Of a stretch of 64,000 bases of DNA, positions 26,261-33,227 are shown piece by piece (the stretch's first letter is position 1; every line of letters begins with the position of its first letter). The notes under the pieces were generated by a model. It had not been told where the DNA came from. It worked only from the letters and a program-made list of their open reading frames with translations, and searched no databases. A program made the position numbers and the translations under genes. The stretch spans positions 1,066,270-1,130,269 of the forward strand of contig NC_015666.1 of the NCBI RefSeq assembly GCF_000217715.1. Direction: 5' to 3'. The DNA is from Halopiger xanaduensis SH-6 (GTDB lineage: Archaea; Halobacteriota; Halobacteria; Halobacteriales; Natrialbaceae).

Positions 26261-26362
26261 ACAGATGTACATGGGGATAGTTCTCCTAAAACGCTTCCAT
26301 TCCGTTCGAGAGTCGTACCACGGATCGACCGGGGCACTTATTCCGGCCAAGGTCCTACGGAA

Positions 26363-26886
26363 ACCCGGAGAGAGAGCCCGGCTGCCGCGGTGGCCGCGCC
26401 GGCGACGGCGCGGTCACACAACGTTGCCCGACTCTCCGAGTCGCGCAACGCGCGCGCGAGGAAAGTCCCCCCACCAGTTCGGGCGGGTGACCGGACGCAA
26501 GTCCGGAGCGGGAGACCGCTGGCTCTGGAACAGAAACGACACGTCTCGGCCCGACCGATGATGCGCGCGAACCCGACCGCGAGGAAGGGGAGCTAACCCG
26601 CAGAGGACGGGCGTTTCTCGCACCCTCGGTGCGAGAGCCGCCGACAGGCGAGCGGCGGACGCCGCGCGCCGCGTGCGGTCGTTCGACGCGGTTCGAACCC
26701 GCGGGTCGCGCTCGGCGCGACTGACCGCACTGCGACGGCCGAGGATCGATGGAACGGCGAACCCTCACCGGTGCAAGCCCGCGCCGTGGTAGCCCGAACG
26801 CCCCGCGGCCCTTCGGGTCGCGGACGGCGCGGACGCTCAGCCGAATGCCGGGCCGAACAGAAGGGGGCTTACTCCTCTCACCGATT
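26363..26886 (+). ncRNA. rnpB: RNase P RNA
   Basis: The catalytic RNA that removes tRNA 5' leaders. Conserved elements: GAGGAAAGTCCCC at about 26458-26470 (CR I, 5' strand of P4), the CR II/III-type AACAGAAACGACA at about 26529, ACCGGTGCAAGCCCG near 26767, and GAACAGAAGGGGGCTTAC at about 26854-26871 (CR V, 3' strand of P4; GGGGG pairs with CCCCC of CR I). I could also pair the ends: CGGAGAGAG at 26366-26374 with CTCTCACCG at 26875-26883 (8 of 9 pairs) as P1. The ends are therefore approximate to a few bases. Several long G+C-rich helices explain the about 520-nt length. Confidence 0.93.
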
Positions 26887-26962
26887 CCACCCGCTGAGCG
26901 GCGCTGCTCGACTGCTCGTGTTGCTACTGTGTCACCTCGACTAATACACCATTATTGACATA

Positions 26963-26976
26963 CCAAATCATTTTGG
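26963..26976. promoter_or_regulatory. Inverted repeat upstream of winged-helix gene
   Basis: CCAAA TCAT TTTGG is a perfect 5-bp inverted repeat, 41 bases before the ATG at 27017, in an A/T-rich stretch that also contains the likely TATA region. It is a plausible operator for autoregulation by the encoded winged-helix protein. Confidence 0.4.
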
Positions 26977-27016
26977 AGCGGCCCTTTTCCTCATCGGTTT
27001 TGAACTATTTCCATCC

Positions 27017-27352
27017 ATGAACACTGCCGAGGCGCTTACCCTCCTCGCCGATACCGATCGCAGACGTGCGGTTGCTGCACTCCTCGAGACCGAGACGACG
27101 ACGATCGACGCCCTCTCCGAGCGACTTGCGGACGCTCGCCGACAGGACGACGCGGGTGTCGAGTCGGATGCCGACCGCTTCGAGCGCACGAAAATTGGGC
27201 TGATTCACGATCACCTGCCGCGACTCGCCGATCACGGCGTCCTCGAGTACGACGCGCGCAACGGCGACGTCGTCCTCGAGGACGCGAGCGATCTCGAGCC
27301 CTATCTCGCCGTCGACGAGACGACCGTCTCGATCGCGCCGCAAAACGAGTGA
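27017..27352 (+). CDS. DUF7344-like winged-helix regulator
   Basis: 111 residues. The N-terminal part reads LADTDRRRAVAALLETETTTIDALSERLADARR, typical of the small ArsR-like winged-helix proteins abundant in haloarchaea (helix, helix, recognition helix). A KIGLIHDHLPRLADHGVLEYD segment follows, corresponding to the winged HLPKL..G..EYD signature, then a short acidic tail. It should bind DNA as a dimer. It opens a 2.5-kb group of small regulatory genes. The ligand or targets are unknown. Confidence 0.8.
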   Translation: MNTAEALTLLADTDRRRAVAALLETETTTIDALSERLADARRQDDAGVESDADRFERTKIGLIHDHLPRLADHGVLEYDARNGDVVLEDASDLEPYLAVDETTVSIAPQNE

Positions 27353-27365
27353 CGACGTCGTCCCG

Positions 27366-27674
27366 CTACGTCCCGTCGGGCGTTACCGTCACGGTCACGC
27401 GCGGCCCGCCCTGAACGACGACCTCGTGGTCGGCGTACGAAAAGGCAACGCGGACCGATTCCCCGTCCGACGATCCCGCATCGAACACTCCATCGAGTGC
27501 GTCCGGATCGATCGTCTCGTACAGCGGCGGCAGGGCGGTCGGCGCTACCCCTGCTACCCTCGAAACGGCGTCAATAACGGCGACCGTAATCGGTTCGTTG
27601 TCGTCGCAGTCCCGCCGAAGCAGCGATTCTCCGTCGGCGTCGCCTCGGGAAGAGTCACGAAGTTTCGATCCCAT
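27366..27674 (-). CDS. HalOD1 output domain protein
   Basis: 102 residues. Pattern VAVIDAVSRVAGVAPTALPPLYETIDPDALDGVFDAG followed by VRVAFSYADHEVVVQ matches the halobacterial output domain 1 (HalOD1), a Halobacteria-specific module often fused to response-regulator or PAS proteins and here stand-alone. A TATA-like TTTTTTATAAG on the minus strand about 30-40 bases before the start supports this ATG. A paralogue lies 300 bases away in the opposite direction. The domain's biochemical role is not established. Confidence 0.8.
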   Translation of the reverse strand: MGSKLRDSSRGDADGESLLRRDCDDNEPITVAVIDAVSRVAGVAPTALPPLYETIDPDALDGVFDAGSSDGESVRVAFSYADHEVVVQGGPRVTVTVTPDGT

Positions 27675-27703
27675 ACGGTTCTCTGCCTGAGAGGCAACAT
27701 CCT

Positions 27704-27714
27704 CTTATAAAAAA
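27704..27714 (-). promoter_or_regulatory. TATA-like box of the minus-strand HalOD1 gene
   Basis: Minus-strand A/T-rich run with TTTTTTATAAG, 30-40 bases before the start at 27674. The interval 27675-27970 between the two divergent HalOD1 genes contains this and a second TATA-like CTTTTAC at 27944-27950 (for the plus-strand gene) and no other gene. Confidence 0.5.
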
Positions 27715-27970
27715 TTATCTAAACCGATCGTACCGCACTAAAAATAGACATAATCGCGCTTGAGCGGACTCCAATGCGGGTGCGTGTTCCGTCAGACAGT
27801 ACGGATTCAAAGGTTTCGGATTCTGTCTTTGAGAGTCGTTACTGGCTGTTTTGTCCGCTTCGGCTCTCGAAACCCTCGCTCCGACGGTCGGTCCGAACGA
27901 TATGCGCCAAAGAAAATGATGGATGTATTTTGACAGTGATACTTTTACGCAGTCGGTAGCTAGGCGGGGT

Positions 27971-28345
27971 ATGCCCACTCAGTATTCCGTCGCCGCTGAC
28001 GAGTCCCTCACCGTCCAGCTCGTACAGGCGATCGCGGACGCGGCGGACGTCGATCCGGTCGATCTCTCGCCGCCGCTGTACGACGCCGTCGATCCCGAAG
28101 CGCTCGAGGCGCTTTTCGCACCGACGGCGAGCGGGACGACGCGGCGCGGACGGATCGAGTTCTCGTATGCCGAGTATCGCGTCACCGTCAGCGTGGACGG
28201 CGATTCCGAGACTCCGATCACCATCACGGTCTCCGACGCCGACGACGAGACGACGCGGATCCGATCGCGAGCGCAGGCGCCGGAGCGGATTCACGACCGA
28301 CAGTCCTCGGCGCTCGAGTCTCCGCAGCGATCGGACGGGGTGTAA
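27971..28345 (+). CDS. HalOD1 output domain protein, second copy
   Basis: 124 residues from the ATG at 27971, which lies about 21 bases after the TATA-like CTTTTAC (27944-27950), consistent with leaderless transcription. The core VQLVQAIADAADVDPVDLSPPLYDAVDPEALEALF and IEFSYAEYRVTVSVDGD is the same HalOD1 module as in the divergent neighbour, with a longer charged C-terminal tail. The pair is a head-to-head duplication, with the Bat-type regulator gene directly downstream of this copy. Confidence 0.8.
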   Translation: MPTQYSVAADESLTVQLVQAIADAADVDPVDLSPPLYDAVDPEALEALFAPTASGTTRRGRIEFSYAEYRVTVSVDGDSETPITITVSDADDETTRIRSRAQAPERIHDRQSSALESPQRSDGV

Positions 28346-28391
28346 TGGCTCCGTTCGACTGCTCGAGCGGAGCGAGAACGAGAGGCCAACG

Positions 28392-29063
28392 ATGAGTCTC
28401 TTCGGCGAATTCCACGTTCCCGCCGAGGCGTTCGCGCTCGCCGAGACGCTCGCGGCCGCGCCCGAACTCGTCGTCGAGACGGAACGGGTCGTCGCGACCG
28501 AAGAGGTGCTCACCCCGTACTTCTGGGTGTCGGGCGACGACGGCGTTGCGTTCGAGGACGCCGCCGCGGACGATCCCTCGATTCGACACCTCCGACACAT
28601 CGACGACGTCGACCGGGCGTCGCTGTACCGCGCCGAGTGGACCGAGAACGTCGAGTCCATCGTCTACGCGTACGCGACCGTCGGAGCGACGATCCTCGAG
28701 GCCTCGGCGCAGGGCGACGAGTGGGAACTCAGCATCCGCTTCAACAACCGCGATCGGCTCGACCAGTTCCGCGAGTACTGCGACGAGCACGACATCCCCT
28801 TCCAGCTCACGCAGCTGTACGAACGCGCCCATCCCCGCGGCGGTGGCCAGTACGGGCTGACGAGGAAACAGCACGAGGCGCTGGTCACCGCCTGGGAGAT
28901 GGGGTACTACCGCTCGACGGACGTCTCGCTAACTGATGTCGCCGACTCGCTAGAGATCAGCCAGCAGTCGCTGTCCCGGCGACTCCAGCGCGGCTACGAG
29001 AACCTGATTCGACACGCGCTGGCCGTGACGCCGCCGAGCGACGATCCGAAACTCGAGGAGTGA
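28392..29063 (+). CDS. Bat-type helix-turn-helix transcriptional regulator (HTH_10)
   Basis: 223 residues. The C-terminal 55 residues carry the bacterioopsin-activator HTH: LTRKQHEALVTAWEMGYY, then DVSLTDVADSLEISQQSLSRRLQRGYENLI. The N-terminal half has the alpha/beta sensor-like module common to this family (FHVPAEAFALAETLAAAPELVVETERVVATEEVLTPYFWVSG). It lies 46 bases after the second HalOD1 gene on the same strand, so the two may be co-transcribed. Targets and signal are unknown; the family usually controls metabolic or membrane-protein genes in haloarchaea. Confidence 0.88.
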   Translation: MSLFGEFHVPAEAFALAETLAAAPELVVETERVVATEEVLTPYFWVSGDDGVAFEDAAADDPSIRHLRHIDDVDRASLYRAEWTENVESIVYAYATVGATILEASAQGDEWELSIRFNNRDRLDQFREYCDEHDIPFQLTQLYERAHPRGGGQYGLTRKQHEALVTAWEMGYYRSTDVSLTDVADSLEISQQSLSRRLQRGYENLIRHALAVTPPSDDPKLEE

Positions 29064-29097
29064 GCCCGCGCTGCGGAGTTCGGGCCGCGAGCGGCTA

Positions 29098-29115
29098 TAT
29101 ATACCCGTGTATATA
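29098..29115. promoter_or_regulatory. Perfect palindrome overlapping a TATA region
   Basis: TATATAC CCGT GTATATA is a perfect 7-bp inverted repeat with a 4-base centre, 45 bases before the GTG at 29160. It contains TATA sequences on both strands, so a dimeric repressor bound here would occlude TBP. It is the most A/T-rich spot of the regulator cluster. Confidence 0.6.
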
Positions 29116-29159
29116 CAACCGGCGGTGTCATCCCCGTCAGGAGCCTAGACTGACCACTC

Positions 29160-29507
29160 GTGTCTCACACTGTGTCACCGGACGATCACCTCTTTCGCGC
29201 GCTGAGCCACCCGTACCGTCGCCACGCGATCGCCGCGCTCGCGAGCACGAACTCGATGACGCTTCGCGACGTCTCCAACACCGTCGTCAGCCGGACGTAC
29301 GGGGCGCCGCTCACCGACGTCCCGTCCGACGCCGTCACGGACGTCTACCTCTCGCTGGTCCACGTTCACGTCCCGCTGCTCGAGGATGCGGGGCTGCTCG
29401 AGTACGATCCGCACCGGGAACGAATCGAGGCGGTCGACCTCGAGGGGGCTATGCGATTGCTTTCGGTGGTGGCCGACGACCGGTCGCCGGTGGGTTCCGC
29501 GCGGTAA
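29160..29507 (+). CDS. DUF7344-like winged-helix regulator, second copy
   Basis: 115 residues starting at a GTG (SHTVSPDDHLFRALSHPYRRHAIAAL). The PYRRHAIAAL helix and LVHVHVPLLEDAGLLEYDPHRE segment are the standard haloarchaeal ArsR-like winged-helix signature. It differs from the copy at 27017 by an insertion (VVSRTYGAPLTDVPSDA). A perfect palindrome upstream is a candidate autoregulatory site. No ATG is available in a better position, so the GTG start is preferred. Confidence 0.75.
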   Translation: MSHTVSPDDHLFRALSHPYRRHAIAALASTNSMTLRDVSNTVVSRTYGAPLTDVPSDAVTDVYLSLVHVHVPLLEDAGLLEYDPHRERIEAVDLEGAMRLLSVVADDRSPVGSAR

Positions 29508-29565
29508 GATCGGACTCGAGGCTTTTCTTCCCTTCCCGTACAGTCGACAGAATTCGTCTCGAGAA

Positions 29566-29735
29566 CGTCCTGACGAGGGTTTAGATATAGAAGACATCAG
29601 CTTCGCTTCGCTCGCGGTTTGGTAGCAGCAGAAACGTCCTGACGGAGTCTCACGCGAACGAAGTGAGCGTGAGGCACGTCAGGACCGAACGCAAGAGCAG
29701 GCGCTGAGTAATGCGAAGCGCCTGCGATAAGTGAG
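29566..29735 (-). repeat. tRNA-Arg 3'-end-derived palindromic repeat array
   Basis: Downstream of tRNA-Arg (leftward on this strand). A 13-base copy of the tRNA end (T-stem 3' strand, acceptor 3' strand, discriminator) lies at 29635-29647, a 10-base copy at 29566-29575, and an inverted 9-base copy at 29677-29685. Hairpin stems: CTCACGC (29649-29655) with GCGTGAG (29667-29673), loop GAACGAAGTGA; and GCAGGCGCT (29697-29705) with AGCGCCTGC (29717-29725). Direct and inverted tRNA copies alternate around the hairpins. Spacings between direct copies are 101 and 69 bp. Confidence 0.8.
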
Positions 29736-29808
29736 CGTCCTGACGGAGATTTGAACTCCGGTCCCTGGCTCCGCAAGCCAAGAGGATAGTCCACTACCCT
29801 ATCAGGAC
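29736..29808 (-). tRNA. tRNA-Arg (GCG)
   Basis: A full cloverleaf on the minus strand: acceptor GTCCTGA with TCAGGAC, discriminator G, anticodon stem TTGGC/GCCAG around loop TTGCGGA giving anticodon GCG, and T-arm CGGAG TTCAAAT CTCCG. CCA is not encoded. It reads CGC codons. Its 3' flank carries a palindromic array built from copies of its own 3' end. Confidence 0.95.
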
Positions 29809-30192
29809 TCATCTCTCAGTACCCGCCTCGACATTAAAGCCCTTTCGAAAGTACCCCGCTCTGGGTTGCACTCTCGTCCGTCACGGGACCGATACCCACA
29901 CGACGGCGGCGACGCGCCGGCGATCGACTCGAGTCGCGGAAGGGAGGGCCGAGCCGCAGGTTTATCTACCGGGGCGCGGCCAGCAGCGGTATGCCATCGT
30001 CAGCAGGCCCGGAGCGCTCGAGTCGGTATTCCGCGCGATCGTCTCGGCGTCGAATCAGGAACCGGCCTCGAGACCGATATTTTCGCGCCCGATATCGCTG
30101 TCACGACGGCCGACGGAACCGCCGTGTCAGCAGGCGGACCGCACACCGAATGGGCAATGCTTATGCGCGGCCTACCCATGCACGAGCATAGA
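29809..30192. other. Intergenic stretch between tRNA-Arg and RPA2
   Basis: No supported gene. A long frame through here is just a 5' extension of the RPA2 frame without halophilic protein character. Near the right end, CTTATG at about 30159-30164 is a candidate TATA-like element about 30 bases before the RPA2 ATG. Confidence 0.5.
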
Positions 30193-31665
30193 ATGAGCGA
30201 CATCGAGGGCGTGTACGAGGACCTCGAGGCCGACGTCTCTCTCGAGGAGTTTCGCGAGGCCGTCGAGGCGAAAGTCGAGCAGATGGGGGGACTCGCGGAC
30301 GAGGAGACGGCGGCGATGCTCGTCGCTCACGAGGTCGGCGAGAGCGAGGTCGGCGGGGTCGCCGACATCGAACCCGGGATGGAGGAAGCGAAGTTCGTCG
30401 CGAAGGTGCTCTCGATCGGCGAGGTTCGTACCTTCGAGCGCGACGGCGAGGACGAGGACGGCCGCGTCGTCAACGTCGAAGTCGCCGACGAAACCGGTTC
30501 CGTCCGTGCGGCCTTCTGGGACGAGCACGCCGAGGCGGCGATCGAGGAACTCGAGGAGGGCCAGGTGCTGCGGGTCAAGGGCCGTCCGAAAGAGGGGTTC
30601 TCGGGCGTCGAGGTCAGCGTCGACGAGGTGGAACCGGATCCGGACACCGAAGTCGACGTGCAGGTGTCGGACACCCACACCGTCGAGGACCTCTCGCTCG
30701 GTCTCTCGAACGTCAACCTCGTCGGCGTCGTGCTCGACACCGACAGCGTGCGCACGTTCGACCGCGACGACGGCTCCGAGGGGAAGGTCTCGAACCTCGC
30801 GGTCGGCGACGAAACCGGCCGCGTGCGCGTGACGCTGTGGGACGAGCAGGCGGACCTCGCCACGGAACTCGAGCCCGGCACGACCGTCGAGGTCGTCGAC
30901 GGCTACGTCAAGGAGCGGGACGGCAACCTCGAGCTTCACGTCGGCAACCGCGGCACCGTCGAGGAGGTCGACGAAGACGTCGAGTACGTCCCGGAGAGCA
31001 CGCCGATCGAGGAGGTCGAGATCGGCCAGACGGTCGACCTCGCGGGCGTCGTTCGCTCCGCGGATCCCAAGCGGACCTTCGACCGCGACGACGGCTCCGA
31101 AGGGCAGGTCCGGAACATCCGCGTGCAGGACGCGACCGATGACATCCGCGTCGCCCTCTGGGGCGAGAAGGCCGACATCGACATCGGTCCCGGCGACGAG
31201 GTCGCGCTCGGCGACGTCGAGATCCAGGACGGCTGGCAGGACGATCTCGAGGCCTCCGCGGGCTGGCAGTCGACGATTACGGTGCTTGAGTCCGATTCGG
31301 ACGCGGCCGAGGCGGGCGGCGACGGCGGGGCCGGCGACGCCAACGCGGGGCTGTCGGCGTTCGCCGGCGACGATTCCGGTTCCGATGATGCTGCTGCCGC
31401 CACCGACACCCCGACCGACTCGAGTGCGAGCGACGACGCGGCGACGGACACTGATACCGATGGGACTCCCGCCGATGACGAGCCCACGGACGGCGAGGAA
31501 ATCGAGTTCACCGGCGTCGTCGTCCAGGCCGGCGACCCGGTCGTCTTAGACGACGGCGAGACGACCATGAGCGTCGCCACCGAGGCTGACGTCGGCCTCG
31601 GCGAGGAGGTCACCGCCCGGGGGGTCGTCCGCGACGGTCGCCTCGAGGCGAGCGACGTCTTCTGA
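30193..31665 (+). CDS. rpa2: RPA2-type replication protein A (single-stranded DNA-binding)
   Basis: 490 residues. At least three OB folds are visible as repeats: FVAKVLSIGEVRTFERDG.. (about 65-140), LVGVVLDTDSVRTFDRDDGSEG (about 175-265) and LAGVVRSADPKRTFDRDDGSEG (about 285-370). An Asp/Thr/Ala-rich disordered linker precedes a small fourth strand-rich domain, EIEFTGVVVQAGDPVVL. The stand-alone gene without an associated RPAP gene matches Haloferax RPA2, which is essential for replication. It protects ssDNA in replication and repair. The histone and deacetylase-family genes follow in the same direction. Confidence 0.88.
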   Translation: MSDIEGVYEDLEADVSLEEFREAVEAKVEQMGGLADEETAAMLVAHEVGESEVGGVADIEPGMEEAKFVAKVLSIGEVRTFERDGEDEDGRVVNVEVADETGSVRAAFWDEHAEAAIEELEEGQVLRVKGRPKEGFSGVEVSVDEVEPDPDTEVDVQVSDTHTVEDLSLGLSNVNLVGVVLDTDSVRTFDRDDGSEGKVSNLAVGDETGRVRVTLWDEQADLATELEPGTTVEVVDGYVKERDGNLELHVGNRGTVEEVDEDVEYVPESTPIEEVEIGQTVDLAGVVRSADPKRTFDRDDGSEGQVRNIRVQDATDDIRVALWGEKADIDIGPGDEVALGDVEIQDGWQDDLEASAGWQSTITVLESDSDAAEAGGDGGAGDANAGLSAFAGDDSGSDDAAAATDTPTDSSASDDAATDTDTDGTPADDEPTDGEEIEFTGVVVQAGDPVVLDDGETTMSVATEADVGLGEEVTARGVVRDGRLEASDVF

Positions 31666-31731
31666 ACCGCCGAGCAACCTCCTCGAGCGGCTAGGAAAAG
31701 CGTTAAGGGAGTTAGCTTCGCCTATCATGAT

Positions 31732-32163
31732 ATGAACGTCGAACTCCCGTTCGCCCCGGTTGATACGATCATCCGGCGGAACGCGGGCGATCTTCGGGTG
31801 AGCGCTGACGCGTCGAAGGAACTCGCAACGCGGATTCAAGAACACGGGAGCGAGCTGGCCATCGACGCCGCCGAACGGGCGACCGAAGACGGCCGCAAGA
31901 CGCTGATGGCCGAGGACTTCGGCGTCGAGACGGTCGTCGACAAGGACGACCTCGAGCTCCCGGTCGCGCCGGTCGACCGGATCGCCCGACTGGAGATCGA
32001 CGACCGCTACCGCGTCTCGATGGACGCCCGGGTCGCCCTCGCCGACATTCTCGAGGCGTACGCCGACAACGTCGCCGAGTCGGCGGCGATCCTCGCACAC
32101 CACGCCGATCGGCGAACCATCACCGAGGACGACATCGAGACCTACTTCTCGCTGTTCGAGTGA
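31732..32163 (+). CDS. Archaeal histone, tandem (doublet) form
   Basis: 143 residues with two fused histone folds. The first is LPFAPVDTIIRRNAGDLRVSADASKELATRIQEHGSELAI.. (about 5-68); the second, LPVAPVDRIARLEIDDRYRVSMDARVALADILEAYADNVAE.. (about 76-140). Haloarchaeal histones are typically such doublets, equal to an H3-H4-like dimer in one chain. It is notably acidic. The gene starts about 67 bases after rpa2 and ends 7 bases before the deacetylase gene, suggesting co-transcription with the latter. In halophiles this protein may act more as a regulator than as a bulk chromatin packager. Confidence 0.93.
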   Translation: MNVELPFAPVDTIIRRNAGDLRVSADASKELATRIQEHGSELAIDAAERATEDGRKTLMAEDFGVETVVDKDDLELPVAPVDRIARLEIDDRYRVSMDARVALADILEAYADNVAESAAILAHHADRRTITEDDIETYFSLFE

Positions 32164-32170
32164 CCGCGCG

Positions 32171-33199
32171 ATGCAATTTGGTTACAGCGAGGTCTGTCTC
32201 GAACACGATCCTGGGTCGCGCCACCCCGAGACGCCGGACCGGCTGCGGGCGATCAGGGAGCGCCTGAAGAAGAAACACGGCGTCGAGTACGTCGACGCCG
32301 ACCCAGTCGATATCGACACGATCGCCGCCGTCCACGACCGGGAGTACGTCGAGTCGGTCGAGCAGTTCTGCGCCGACGGCGGCGGCGACTGGGATCCCGA
32401 TACCTCCGCCGTCGCGGAAACCTGGGACGCGATCCGCCACAGCAGCGGGCTCGCCTGCTGGGCCGTCGAGGCCGCACTCGAGGGCGCGACGGGACGCAAG
32501 ACGCCGTTTTCGATCGGGCGACCGCCGGGGCATCACGCAGTTGTCGACGACGCGATGGGGTTTTGCTTCGTCAACAACGCGGCGGTCGCAGCCCAGCACG
32601 CGCTCGACCACGACGAGTACGACATCGATCGCGTCGCCGTCGTCGACTGGGACGTCCACCACGGCAACGGCACGCAGGACATCTTCTACGAGCGCGAGGA
32701 CGTCTTCTTCGTCTCGATCCACGAGAAGGGGCTGTACCCCGGCACCGGTGCGATCGACGAGATCGGCGAGGGTGACGGGCACGGAACGACGATGAATATC
32801 CCGATGCCGGCCGGGACCGGCGACGAAGCCTACCTCGCCGCCGCTGAGGGACCGATTGCAACCGCCCTCGAGGCCCACGATATCGACCTGCTGCTCGTCA
32901 GCGCGGGGTTCGACGCGCACCGCCACGATCCGATCTCGCGCATTCGGCTCTCGACGGAGGCGTACGCGCTACTAACGGATCGCCTCCGAACTATCGCCGA
33001 CAACTGTGACGCCGCGCTGGCGTTCGTTCTCGAAGGCGGCTACGGGCTCGACGTGCTCGCCGACAGCGTCGCGATGGTCCACGAGACCTTCGACGGTCGC
33101 GAGCCGATCGCGCCCGACGGCGAATGCAGCGACGACGCCGTCGAAACGCTCGAGCAGGTCGTCGACGCGCACGGATTGGATCTCGAGATCGACTGTTAA
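32171..33199 (+). CDS. Histone deacetylase family protein
   Basis: 342 residues with all class II-like HDAC active-site features: GRPPGHHAVVDDAMGFCFVNNAA (tandem His), VAVVDWDVHHGNGTQDIFY (Asp and His zinc ligands), YPGTGAIDE, and SAGFDAHRHDP (second Asp ligand). LEGGYGLDVLADSV closes the pocket. Substrate is acetyl-lysine or another acyl-amine. The gene begins 7 bases after the histone stop, but haloarchaeal histone doublets have short tails, so the true target might be another protein. The set RPA2, histone and HDAC is conserved in Haloferax as I recall. Confidence 0.93.
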   Translation: MQFGYSEVCLEHDPGSRHPETPDRLRAIRERLKKKHGVEYVDADPVDIDTIAAVHDREYVESVEQFCADGGGDWDPDTSAVAETWDAIRHSSGLACWAVEAALEGATGRKTPFSIGRPPGHHAVVDDAMGFCFVNNAAVAAQHALDHDEYDIDRVAVVDWDVHHGNGTQDIFYEREDVFFVSIHEKGLYPGTGAIDEIGEGDGHGTTMNIPMPAGTGDEAYLAAAEGPIATALEAHDIDLLLVSAGFDAHRHDPISRIRLSTEAYALLTDRLRTIADNCDAALAFVLEGGYGLDVLADSVAMVHETFDGREPIAPDGECSDDAVETLEQVVDAHGLDLEIDC

Positions 33200-33227
33200 T
33201 AACTCGCTGCGGCCACCCTTGCAGTTC

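Noticed and set aside
29866-30192. N-terminal extension of RPA2
   Set aside because: The extra frame is Arg/Ser/Gly-rich and unlike halophilic protein; the first ATG with acidic downstream sequence and a TATA-like element is at 30193.
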